Positions 1-6,262 are shown, numbered from the stretch's first letter. The stretch is 9,761 bases of DNA from Dichloromethanomonas sp964477085 (GCA_964477085.1 CAYZDF010000087.1:1-9761); one strand, 5' to 3'. Notes: a model not told the origin generated them from the sequence alone. Translations and numbers: made by a program.

Positions 1-33
1 GGTTGCCGTAAGTTTTTTGGTTTCATTCTTTTT

Positions 34-77
34 GACCCATTCTGCTTAATTCAAGGGTCGTCACCTTGAGTTGGGTC
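34..77. repeat. Imperfect stem-loop near the left edge
   Basis: A 9-bp stem (48-56 with 64-72, one G-T wobble) encloses a 7-nt loop. It is extended by GACCC (34-38) pairing with GGGTC (73-77), with a 9-nt bulge on the left side only. No T-tract follows on either strand, so it does not look like an intrinsic terminator. It lies just upstream of the helix-turn-helix and IS91 remnants and could be a mobile-element end or a leader structure; the sequence does not decide between these. Confidence 0.35.
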
Positions 78-86
78 TCAAAATAA

Positions 87-284
87 GATGGGAAAGTTGA
101 GTTATTTATCATTAGATTAAACATATTTATCAAACCTCGCGACCTCAATCAGCAAGCACTTGCTGATTTGCTTAATGTCAGCCAGACCACCTATTCACGG
201 TACGAAAGCGGCACCCTGGATATTCCAAGTCTTTCGCTGATTAAGCTTGCTGAATTTGCAAAAATCCCTCTGCCATCTCGTTGA
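87..284 (+). pseudogene. XRE-family helix-turn-helix regulator remnant
   Basis: From about 132 to 263 the frame encodes a recognisable XRE/Cro-C1 DNA-binding domain: RDLNQQALADLL, then NVSQTTYSRYESG, then LSLIKLAEF. These match helices 2-3 and the following helix of the HTH_3 fold. The frame is open from 87 to the stop at 282-284, but it has no ATG and no ribosome binding site before the domain. The usual continuation after LAEF (a tyrosine-rich stretch and the rest of a regulator) is missing. Reading frame and similarity switch to an IS91 transposase at about 258-264. I infer a truncated regulator gene interrupted by, or recombined with, the IS91 remnant. The domain assignment is fairly safe; activity is unlikely. 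Confidence 0.6.
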
Positions 285-741
285 TTATTTTCCGTTTAAA
301 AATGCGACCTGTGTGGTTGAATATCTGGGTCGCTATACTCACAGTGTGGCTATATCCAATAAACGAATCGTTAACATTGATCGGGATACCGTTACCTTCA
401 AATGGCTGGATTACAAGGATGACAATAAACAGAAGGTGATGACTCTTTCCGCCGAAGAGTTTATCCGCAGATTTCTAATTCATATTCTACCGAGTGGATT
501 TATGAAAATCAGGCATTATGCTTGCTTGGCAATCGGAATAAGACCACCAAACTGAAGCTCTGCAAACAACTTACCCATACCCCCCCCTTTAACTAAGGAA
601 AAATCCTCTACACTTCAACTGATCCAGCGGATTACCGGAATTGATATATCTAAATGTCCTATCTGCGGATCAGAAATACCTAAACGGTTCTTAACTTTTG
701 GTAAATCCCCCCCTGCCACCATCCAAACTGCATATGTTTAA
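262..741 (+). pseudogene. IS91-family transposase, 3' remnant with two frameshifts
   Basis: This is the C-terminal third of a Y2 (IS91-type, HUH) rolling-circle transposase. Visible family motifs are VVEYLGRYTHSVAISN, followed by VTFKWLDYKDDNKQKVMTLS and EEFIRRFLIHILPSGFMKIRHY. The first frame stops at 553-555. Similarity continues in a second frame from 522 (LLGNRNKTTKLKLCKQL), which stops at 594-596, then in a third frame from about 586 (LTKEKSSTLQLIQRITG) to a zinc-knuckle CPICG and a stop at 739-741. The first break is explained by one lost base near 521; the second lies in a run of eight Cs (580-587). The N-terminal zinc-binding region and the catalytic Tyr motif are absent. The copy is inactive and its upstream junction is with the helix-turn-helix remnant. 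Confidence 0.8.
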
Positions 742-1107
742 AAATGGCCCTGCAATGGAGAAGGGGTAACTATAATTAAATTAGACAGGAGATGAGATAT
801 TCAATCCCCATAGCGAGAGCACCAATTACCGCGGTTTCGTGCTATTGTAATTATCAAAAGTTAGGTGTTTTTAATCCTCAAGATATCTGTTGTAAAGTTA
901 CTCAAGCTATGCTTCCGGCTTGAGCTTTTTTGTAGCTAACTTCGGATAATTGGCTATGAATACTCTCTACTCCTTCACCACAATCCTACCCCATCATCCA
1001 CATCACATTTTCTCGTTATACTCACTTTATAATTTGATATTCGTAAAATTTTGCATCTCTCCTTCTAAATAATTTGCATTTGTGGAAATTAATTCTAAAA
1101 ATGAACA
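742..1107. other. Gene-free stretch downstream of the IS91 remnant
   Basis: No supported gene lies here. A 43-codon plus-strand frame (792-923) has AGGAG directly abutting its ATG and overlaps the terminator, so I do not count it. An inverted pair AGCAC (818-822) / GTGCT (839-843) brackets a CCGCGG palindrome and may belong to the IS91 element's 3' end, but no diagnostic end sequence is recognisable. The rest is AT-rich and featureless apart from the terminator at 901-931. Confidence 0.4.
901..931 (+). terminator. Intrinsic terminator, plus strand
   Basis: CTCAAGC (901-907) pairs perfectly with GCTTGAG (918-924) across a 10-nt loop. A C and six Ts (926-931) follow. This is the cleanest intrinsic terminator in the window. 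It lies about 160 bp past the last coding trace of the IS91 remnant and would stop rightward transcription before the minus-strand block. Confidence 0.75.
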
Positions 1108-1136
1108 AAGTAACCCTTAGCTGGAAAAGGCTACTT
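1096..1136 (-). terminator. Possible terminator for the minus-strand fragment
   Basis: On the minus strand, AAGTAGCCTT (1136-1127) pairs with AAGGGTTACTT (1118-1108) with one bulged G and a wobble, around an 8-nt loop. The tail is T-rich (TTTGTTCATTTTT) but interrupted. It lies about 11 nt after the stop of the fragment at 1147-1413, where a terminator would be expected. Confidence 0.4.
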
Positions 1137-1146
1137 AAATATATTC

Positions 1147-1413
1147 TCACAACTGACTAACCTTCATCCCTGGCTGATACTCCTTGTAGCTGTCATTTTT
1201 AATCCAGCCTATTTGAGTGTATTCCGTCATTGTACTAGCGTTGAATTTCTTAACCAGGCTCCATTCCTTATCCTTCTTGATCACGCTCAAAAGATGGCCA
1301 TCCCAGGTCAGGGCGGCATAAGGGCTATGTTCATCCGGCATTTGCCGTAGAAAAAGCTTGCCTTCGTTGACCGGATCGCCAACGCTACATAATGAAAATC
1401 CTTGAGTTCCACT
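1147..1413 (-). pseudogene. Unrecognised gene fragment (C-terminal end)
   Basis: An open frame of about 88 codons ends at 1147-1149. Its first ATG (1341) has no ribosome binding site, and coding-like sequence continues upstream of it in frame (SVGDPVNEGKLFLRQ) to about 1400, so the ATG is probably internal to a once longer protein. The product is mixed hydrophilic with scattered aromatics (WDGHLLSV, KDKEWSLVKKF, IGWIKNDSYKEYQPG). It has no signal peptide, transmembrane helix or motif I can name. A plausible terminator follows. I read it as the 3' end of a lost gene and cannot assign a family. A short 64-residue protein starting at 1341 is the alternative. Confidence 0.45.
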
Positions 1414-1568
1414 TTATATAAACTAAAACTTAATCCCGGAAAATATGATTATGCCTATATCGTTGATAATCAAGCAAGATATTTTTATGGTCAAGTCTAC
1501 ATGTGCGAAAAGTGGACACCTATGATCCCGTACAAGTAACTGATCCTATGGCGTTTTTTATGTATTAA
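1396..1568 (+). pseudogene. Unrecognised plus-strand fragment with a probable frameshift
   Basis: In one frame 1411-1500 reads NPGKYDYAYIVDNQARYFYG and continues to a stop at 1537-1539. After the VY codons, the next frame (from 1503) gives a more natural ending, VRKVDTYDPVQVTDPMAFFMY, with a stop at 1566-1568. One base lost (or two gained) at about 1501 would join them. There is no start codon with a ribosome binding site. The composition (acidic, Tyr/Asp-rich, no low complexity) looks like real protein, but I do not recognise the family. It faces the preceding fragment on the opposite strand, so the two come from different genes. Confidence 0.35.
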
Positions 1569-1580
1569 TTAACATCTATC

Positions 1581-2357
1581 CTATTCAAAAGAAAACACTG
1601 CAGTACCCTCAATTTCCAAATCGGAAAACCAATATGACCGGACTGTCTCTTGTTTCCGGTAAGTCATAAAATGATCAATAGCCAGGTCTTTAAACCCGTA
1701 AACTAAGATAATTTCCTGGTCGGGATCGACGATCCAACATTCCCTGACCCCAGATATCATAAATGTATTCAGCTTATCCACCATATCCTTGGAGCGGGTG
1801 CTTGGTGACACGATTTCCACTGCCAGAGTCGGCGTGCCCATGTACCGCCCTTTTTCATTGGTAGTCTCAGCAACATCACAGGCAACAATCAGATCGGGCT
1901 GCATCACATCGGGGTCTTTAAAACCTTCTTTGCGGAAATGAACGTCAAATGGGGCATAAAAAACCTTGCACGGTTTTCCCTTGAGATATACCCGGATTAC
2001 AGCAAATATATTACCCGAGATTTCCTGGTGGATTGTGCTTGGCGAGCTTAGCAGCACGATTTCACCGTTGATGAATTCCATGCGCAGTTCACTTTTTTCG
2101 TAAATTTCCATAAATTCCTCATAAGAGACCTTTTTACCGCCGTACTGGTAGTCCAAAGCCTTCTCTTTCATGAGGAAATAACGGCCGGCATCCGTGATAT
2201 AAGGTGTCAGCCGTACTGCCTTTTTCCCGTTTTTGGTAATAACCACTTCATTGTCGTCGGTTACATAGTCCAGATACATCCCAAGATTGTTTTTCAGCTC
2301 TGTGGCTGTAATCGTATCGCTCGCTTTACTTTTTAGATCTCCCCTTATATCGTCCAT
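1581..2357 (-). CDS. Phd/YefM antitoxin-like domain fused to Uma2-family endonuclease
   Basis: A 258-residue protein. Residues about 14-53 match the Phd/YefM antitoxin fold: ITATELKNNLGMYLDYV, then EVVITKNGKKAVRL, the strand-helix-strand that dimerises and binds DNA. Residues about 78-258 match Uma2 (DUF820), a PD-(D/E)XK-type nuclease family: RMEFINGEIV, H110, the QPD motif at 153-155, AVEIVSPSTRSKD with E181, K195, and GVRECWIVDP. The nuclease core residues expected of the family appear present. Standalone Phd proteins pair with a separate toxin; here the DNA-binding part is fused in frame to a nuclease domain, so it may target or autoregulate that domain. The ATG at 2357 is preceded by GGAGGTG about 9 nt upstream. 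Promoter and palindromic operator are adjacent. What the protein cuts is unknown. Confidence 0.85.
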   Translation of the reverse strand: MDDIRGDLKSKASDTITATELKNNLGMYLDYVTDDNEVVITKNGKKAVRLTPYITDAGRYFLMKEKALDYQYGGKKVSYEEFMEIYEKSELRMEFINGEIVLLSSPSTIHQEISGNIFAVIRVYLKGKPCKVFYAPFDVHFRKEGFKDPDVMQPDLIVACDVAETTNEKGRYMGTPTLAVEIVSPSTRSKDMVDKLNTFMISGVRECWIVDPDQEIILVYGFKDLAIDHFMTYRKQETVRSYWFSDLEIEGTAVFSFE

Positions 2358-2370
2358 AATTACGTCACCT

Positions 2371-2399
2371 CCGTACGATTATCATAGCACATCGTACGG
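2371..2399. promoter_or_regulatory. Perfect 9-bp palindromic operator
   Basis: CCGTACGAT (2371-2379) and ATCGTACGG (2391-2399) are exact inverted repeats separated by 11 bp. The centre-to-centre distance is 20 bp, about two helical turns. One arm lies in the -35/-10 spacer and the other covers the presumed start of transcription and touches the Shine-Dalgarno (2368-2372). A bound repressor would block the promoter. Since the gene begins with a Phd/YefM domain, and such antitoxins bind palindromes in their own promoters, autoregulation is the natural inference. Confidence 0.7.
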
Positions 2400-2410
2400 T
2401 TTTAAATCAA
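2381..2410 (-). promoter_or_regulatory. SigA-type promoter of the Phd-Uma2 gene
   Basis: On the minus strand, TTGATT (2410-2405) and TATGAT (2386-2381) are separated by 18 bp. The -10 lies about 24 bp upstream of the ATG. The spacer contains the distal arm of the palindrome. The hexamers are near consensus, but the start of transcription is inferred only. Confidence 0.55.
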
Positions 2411-2479
2411 CTGCTCTCTTTGACTTCAATAGTTATTCACTGGATAAAAAACAACCGTTTCATTTGTATCCCTCATTTA

Positions 2480-3034
2480 CTAATTACTGAGTGAATCCAA
2501 ATTCTCAACGGCCTTTTTACCTGCTGCTTTAAGTATTTCTCTGTTGGTTTCATTGCTCGTATTTCCCACACCAATGACAATATAGTATTCTCCCTTCAAA
2601 ATATGTATTCCGGGAGTTGCTATAAAGGCTTCAATTCCGATTCCATCAACCATCGTTAATTCATCTTCAAAGTTTTCTTTGATAGATTCATATAAAAACC
2701 GTGAGGTTAGCTCGTCATTGGGGATAAAGGCCTGCTGGGTAAGAGCCACTTGCAAGAAACGATCCGAATCTTCAGCCAGAGATTCATAAAAACAGAGTTT
2801 CTGCCCTACCACTTCTTGTTCGCTTTTTTCAGCATCCATCATAGTTTCACCTATCAATTCTTCTGCCTCTGTCTTGGAAATAAGCTGACAGGGTTCTATC
2901 AGTTTTTCGGATACGGCATTGACAGCAGCCTTGTGATTTTGAGTGTTGTTGTCGCTTACTTCATTCTGAGAGCATCCGGCTGGAATAACTGCAACAGCAA
3001 AAATAATCATCATGCTAAGGATAATTCTTTTCAC
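2480..3034 (-). CDS. Small lipoprotein with a DUF3558-like domain
   Basis: A 184-residue exported lipoprotein. The N-terminus is a classic signal (MKRII, hydrophobic core, IPAGC) with the lipid-anchored Cys at 21; Pro at -3 is slightly off the usual lipobox. After a polar linker, the mature part opens with PCQLISKTEAEELIGE and has a second Cys in LCFYES. This resembles actinobacterial DUF3558 lipoproteins (Cys-x-L-L-T-x-x-E-A-x-x-L-L-G followed by C-x-Y). I offer that as likeness, not a firm family call. The start is GTG at 3034 with AGGGGAGGG six nt upstream. It is transcribed toward the Phd-Uma2 gene with about 120 bp between, and that gene has its own promoter, so they are probably separate units. 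Function unknown; it acts on the outer face of the membrane. Confidence 0.8.
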   Translation of the reverse strand: MKRIILSMMIIFAVAVIPAGCSQNEVSDNNTQNHKAAVNAVSEKLIEPCQLISKTEAEELIGETMMDAEKSEQEVVGQKLCFYESLAEDSDRFLQVALTQQAFIPNDELTSRFLYESIKENFEDELTMVDGIGIEAFIATPGIHILKGEYYIVIGVGNTSNETNREILKAAGKKAVENLDSLSN

Positions 3035-3147
3035 TAAAATCCCTCCCCTATAATACTAAAATACCTATATTAAATATGGTTTCGCAGTTATCATTATGTC
3101 ATGGATTAATGCGTTTAAATACAAAATTCAAGTTTATCATTTCCAAG

Positions 3148-3345
3148 CTAAGACATATGGTAGAAAAATCTGTAATAAGTCTCCCACGCCTTTTGCTCCT
3201 TGTTCAGCACAATCGCTTCTGTTTGCCTCTCGTCCGCAAACCCCAGGGATAACGACAAGTCTTCCGGCAGATTAGCTACAATTACGGTGAAACTGGCCGG
3301 CTCTGCCGAATTGGCATAAGCTACCGTTGAAACGATATACTTATT
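3148..3345 (-). pseudogene. Unrecognised C-terminal gene remnant
   Basis: A 65-codon minus-strand frame between a stop at 3346-3348 and a TAG at 3148-3150 has no start codon or ribosome binding site at its head. Its composition is strongly protein-like: SAEPASFTVIVANLPEDL, then LSLGFADERQTEAIVLNK and KAWETYYRFFYHMS. The pattern (beta-rich segment, then a helix with Trp and Tyr) suggests the end of a globular, possibly exported, domain. GC content is higher than in the flanking spacer, which also marks it as old coding sequence. I do not recognise the family. Confidence 0.45.
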
Positions 3346-3366
3346 TCAGAGGATAGTAAAAGATTA

Positions 3367-3927
3367 TTAATTAAGCATAGCGCTCCATCTAGATGCATCA
3401 CGAGTTTCATTATTTGTTTCTGCTGTTGTATATTGAGTTGGTTTTATATAATTGTTTGAAGGTGGTACATCCCAAAGAGATTTATCTCCAAGTGCTGATA
3501 TGGCATAGGTTGTGGCTAATCCAAAGAGTGCATGGCTTACCATATATGAAAGATTACTTGGAGCGTCTTTAGGTTTTACCTTATTCACTGGCAAAGCACT
3601 TAATGCAGCAGTTATGAAAGAACCATACACAATACCGAAAAAAGCTCCTTTAGCAAAAAGGTTATCCTTGCCAGTTTTTGAAAGTATATATACTTGCCCT
3701 ACTGAACCAACCATACCCATTCCTAAATCCAATATAGAACCCAAAATCTGTCCGTAAGGGGATTTTGCTTGCCTATGGTTGCTCACCCATACGCCAGATG
3801 CAGTTTCCCTAAAAGATCGTTTTGAAATCTTTTTTCTTAAAAAGATTTCATCTGAAGCAATCTTTAATGCAGTTCCAAAAAGTCCAGACACTATTCCTAA
3901 TGTAATTCTATCCTTAATTTTCTTCAT
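3367..3927 (-). CDS. Four-helix integral membrane protein, function unknown
   Basis: A 186-residue protein from the chosen ATG at 3927. Hydrophobic segments lie at about 8-24, 60-82, 93-112 and 127-147. The loop between the first two is basic (LRKKISKRSFRETASGVWV), suggesting a cytoplasmic loop. The C-terminal ~35 residues are polar and Thr/Asn-rich. An upstream in-frame ATG at 4002 would add 25 residues but has no ribosome binding site, whereas AAGGAT sits four nt before 3927; I prefer the shorter form. The Gly-rich helices and the KPKDAPSNLSYM segment after helix three resemble small uncharacterised membrane proteins seen in Peptococcaceae genomes, from memory only. No enzyme or transporter motif is visible. 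It stands alone between two gene remnants. Confidence 0.7.
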   Translation of the reverse strand: MKKIKDRITLGIVSGLFGTALKIASDEIFLRKKISKRSFRETASGVWVSNHRQAKSPYGQILGSILDLGMGMVGSVGQVYILSKTGKDNLFAKGAFFGIVYGSFITAALSALPVNKVKPKDAPSNLSYMVSHALFGLATTYAISALGDKSLWDVPPSNNYIKPTQYTTAETNNETRDASRWSAMLN

Positions 3928-4101
3928 TTCATCCTTCATCCTTTCATCTGTATAATAATAAATTACCCTTTTTATATTGTTTTTATGTTTATACAAACTC
4001 ATTAGATAAGTTGATTTCGATTGATCTAAAGTTCATACAATCAATCCTTGTTACTTTTTGTAATAAAAAAGGTGTAATGGTTCAAAGAATATCTACCTTA
4101 C

Positions 4102-4293
4102 CTAATATTTTATATTAAATGTTGAATTATTATTAGCAAAGATAGTCCGCTCCACTTCTCTCCGGGTGAAGCCTTCTTGGGTATAGATACAGCTCCGTTT
4201 CTCAACCACAAGTCCCTTCTCTTTCCGGTCGGTGTAGAATTGATGAAATAATCGACTATGGCGAATTAATCCTTCAAAAGCACATTTTATTTT
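4102..4293 (-). pseudogene. Unrecognised internal gene remnant
   Basis: A minus-strand open frame of about 63 codons runs between in-frame stops (4294-4296 and 4102-4104) without a start codon. Its central part is clearly protein-like: AFEGLIRHSRLFHQFYTDRK, then EKGLVVEKRSCIYTQEGFTR and REVERTIFANN. After FANN the frame degenerates into AT-rich sequence, which marks the right-hand breakpoint at about 4140. The charged helix-turn-strand pattern suggests a nuclease- or helicase-associated intracellular protein, but I cannot name a family. It lies downstream of the two-domain lipoprotein gene and is not part of it. Confidence 0.4.
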
Positions 4294-4357
4294 CTATCAA
4301 ATTCTGATTAAATCCACCATATAAGATATAACTCTCCTTAATTCTTTCAGTTCCTGT

Positions 4358-5956
4358 TTATTCAAGACTGCGGCTCCGGCTGAAAACTACGCGCGGTGCA
4401 TAATCGGTTGAAGATGTATCTTTTCTCATATAAACCAATGTTGTTTCGTATTCTTTCTCACCTTCAATTCCATCCATCTTATTCTCGGCAATGAGCTTGG
4501 CTGCAGCCTCCAAATCGGGAAGCCCCAGCTCTTTTGCTTTTTTAGCCAGCCATTTTTCATTTTCACCGGATGCAAATGACGGGTGCTCAAAATAGTACTG
4601 TTTCGCCTGGATCGTGATATAGACTTCACTGGATTCCTGCTCTTCGACTTTCAGGCCGGTTAGCAGGAAAAACATCCTCTCATAAACTGGCGTCCCTTCC
4701 GGCCAGGGGGAGTAATAACCGTCAGCATAGTTCGCTATTTTCCGATAAGTTTGGTGTGGCATAGGTTGTTGTATGCCATTTTTGGCAACGAACAATGTTC
4801 CAATTGTATTCTGGACAGTCTGTTCGCTTACTTTTTCCGGAAAACGCAAATAACTCATGGCATAAAGTACCGCATCGGCAAAATTGGGATAACCAAAAGA
4901 ATTGGCATAGCGGTCTGTATTAAAGAACGATTCATACCCATCCATGTCCGGCATATAGCACCAGCGGTAATCCTGAGCAAAAAGGTTAAACATCTCTCTG
5001 AGTTCAGGCGTGACTGCTACATCGCCCCGCATCTGTGAGACCTTTTCTATAAACTTATAGCCGCTGGGATACTGCTGATACAGATAGATATCCGACGGCG
5101 CGTACTGAGAGGCCGCTTGCTCATACTTGGGGCTTTTGATGCAGGACAAATAAGTGAAATAAAGTTCTCCTTCCGGGTTGTTTACCGCAAACTCAATCGT
5201 CCATTCGCAGCCTAAGTCCAGCACTGAGCCCGGATTTTTCAATACTAGACTGTCTTGCATCTGCCAGAAGGTAAGTCCCTTATGTTCATCTTTTTTCATT
5301 TCTGTCCAAACTGCTTTGCCGTTTTTCGAATAACCTTCCTCGGCAGGGTCACTGTCCAGTTCATCAAAAAAGTAGCCTCTGATCGTCGCCTCCCATTTAT
5401 CCGGCCCTCGTTCGATCTTGCCCTTGTTTTTGAGTCCTGTCAATTCATAGATCGCCCAGCCGTGCGCATCAGAACCGTATCTAATGGTATACTTCCCATC
5501 CTCATAAATAAGCTCTGTTCCATCTTTTTGCGTATCAATTACCAGCCAGAAGAATCTCGTCACCTGGTGGTCAAAATTCTCTTCGCTGATAGAACCGTCT
5601 ACAAAGTCCTCTTGGGCATTGAAAATAATATAATTGCAAAGGTCGTCCCAGGCCGGCGCTTGGCCGAACGCAAACTCCGGTAGAAGTCTCAGCTCATTGC
5701 CGTTTTTGGAAAAATAGTCCTGAAAGAACAGCATAAGCTCCGGCGTAATTTCCGTTTCTCCGTTTACAATCTGGTTCGTATAAAACTCCTGCTGATGCGC
5801 GTATCCCGCAGGGCCGTTATCAGTGCCATCCCCGTTTTTAAGTGCTGTTCCCGAATCATACGTCTCCGGTATGGGGGAAGGCGCAGGTGAACAAGCAGAC
5901 AAAAACAAGAGGATCATGATTAATACCGTGATTATCTCTTTCTTAAAAACCTTCAT
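4358..5956 (-). CDS. Lipoprotein with two copies of an unrecognised ~220-residue domain
   Basis: A 532-residue exported lipoprotein. The signal has MKVFKK, a hydrophobic core and lipobox LSAC with Cys 22, followed by a Pro/Ser/Gly linker to about 55. Domain one (about 57-272) is closely similar to the C-terminal domain of the neighbouring gene at 7750-9761: shared blocks are FY..QI, the ELRLLPEF strand, a DGS(I/L)(S/T)E segment, IYELTGL, the TI.GY(F/Y)F strand, KAVW.E(M/L)KK and YFTYLSC. Domain two (about 305-530) looks like a diverged second copy: VTPELREMF, FADAVLYAM, FFLLTGLKV, ITIQAKQYYFEH. A start at 5992 would disrupt the signal peptide; GGAGG lies a few nt before 5956. The native promoter is probably upstream of the partner gene, so the IS110 insertion may have cut this gene off. 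Role unknown. Confidence 0.85.
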   Translation of the reverse strand: MKVFKKEIITVLIMILLFLSACSPAPSPIPETYDSGTALKNGDGTDNGPAGYAHQQEFYTNQIVNGETEITPELMLFFQDYFSKNGNELRLLPEFAFGQAPAWDDLCNYIIFNAQEDFVDGSISEENFDHQVTRFFWLVIDTQKDGTELIYEDGKYTIRYGSDAHGWAIYELTGLKNKGKIERGPDKWEATIRGYFFDELDSDPAEEGYSKNGKAVWTEMKKDEHKGLTFWQMQDSLVLKNPGSVLDLGCEWTIEFAVNNPEGELYFTYLSCIKSPKYEQAASQYAPSDIYLYQQYPSGYKFIEKVSQMRGDVAVTPELREMFNLFAQDYRWCYMPDMDGYESFFNTDRYANSFGYPNFADAVLYAMSYLRFPEKVSEQTVQNTIGTLFVAKNGIQQPMPHQTYRKIANYADGYYSPWPEGTPVYERMFFLLTGLKVEEQESSEVYITIQAKQYYFEHPSFASGENEKWLAKKAKELGLPDLEAAAKLIAENKMDGIEGEKEYETTLVYMRKDTSSTDYAPRVVFSRSRSLE

Positions 5957-6078
5957 GTTAACCTCCATTTCGCCGCCTGCTGCGGGCGACACAAATAGTA
6001 ATGAAAAGGGGGATGTGCAGCGGTCAACCCCGGCGATACAATGTTATTTGAGGGAAAGGCACACTACAAAGCACGGTG

Positions 6079-6211
6079 AGGCGAGTTGCAGACTGCCTCT
6101 TGGCTTAAATCAGTATGTTAACCAGTGTAAGGATCGCCTTTCAAGCACAAATAAGTGGTGCCACGAGGCCGCACGCTAATCATTGTTTTAGCTCAGCGTT
6201 AAATGTGTGGC
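6079..6211 (+). ncRNA. Candidate IS110 bridge RNA
   Basis: Three consecutive stem-loops can be drawn by eye. SL1: GAGGC (6079-6083) with GCCTC (6096-6100), plus an inner AGT/ACT pair. SL2: TTGGCTT (6101-6107) with AAGCACAA (6143-6150, one bulge), enclosing 35 nt. SL3: GCCGCAC (6168-6174) with GTGTGGC (6205-6211, one wobble), with an inner GCT/AGC pair around a large loop. A 5' stem-loop, a target-binding loop and a donor-binding loop is the known order for IS110 bridge RNAs encoded upstream of the transposase. CACGCT in SL3 (6172-6177) equals CACGCT at the proposed right end (7609-7614), as a donor guide would. The target-loop guides show no convincing match to the present flanks. Exact RNA ends are unknown. 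Confidence 0.4.
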
Positions 6212-6262
6212 GATTCAGTCACTGTCTTCTCCCTCACGATTTCATTGCAAGGAGGGAGAGTT

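Noticed and set aside
50..59. Ten-base match TTCAAGGGTC to 7574-7583 near the IS110 right end
   Set aside because: Many 10-base matches are expected by chance in a window this size, and the contexts differ.
792..923. 43-codon plus-strand frame starting ATGAGATAT and rich in Cys
   Set aside because: AGGAG directly abuts the ATG with no spacing, the 3' end runs through the intrinsic terminator stem, and the product resembles nothing I know.
2287..2490. 67-codon plus-strand frame
   Set aside because: It is antisense to the start of the Phd-Uma2 gene and crosses its promoter; there is no ribosome binding site and the composition is that of a shadow frame.
2750..3037. 95-codon plus-strand frame
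   Set aside because: It lies entirely antisense to the lipoprotein gene at 2480-3034; Phe/His-rich shadow composition.
3928..4002. 25-residue longer start for the membrane protein
   Set aside because: No ribosome binding site precedes 4002, and the added residues are AT-rich and look like promoter sequence; AAGGAT precedes the ATG at 3927.
5255..5683. 142-codon plus-strand frame
   Set aside because: It is antisense to the two-domain lipoprotein gene, whose frame is supported by a signal peptide, a ribosome binding site and a paralog.
5957..5992. Twelve-codon N-terminal extension of the two-domain lipoprotein
   Set aside because: It would put MSPAAGGEMEVN before a perfect lipoprotein signal peptide and translate through the real ribosome binding site.
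5823..6179. 118-codon plus-strand frame crossing into the IS110 left end
   Set aside because: It overlaps the lipoprotein signal sequence in antisense and runs into the structured non-coding end of the IS; no start signal.
6203..6262. Upstream ATG for the IS110 transposase
   Set aside because: The 20 extra residues match no family start, and the strong ribosome binding site at 6249-6258 points to the TTG at 6263.
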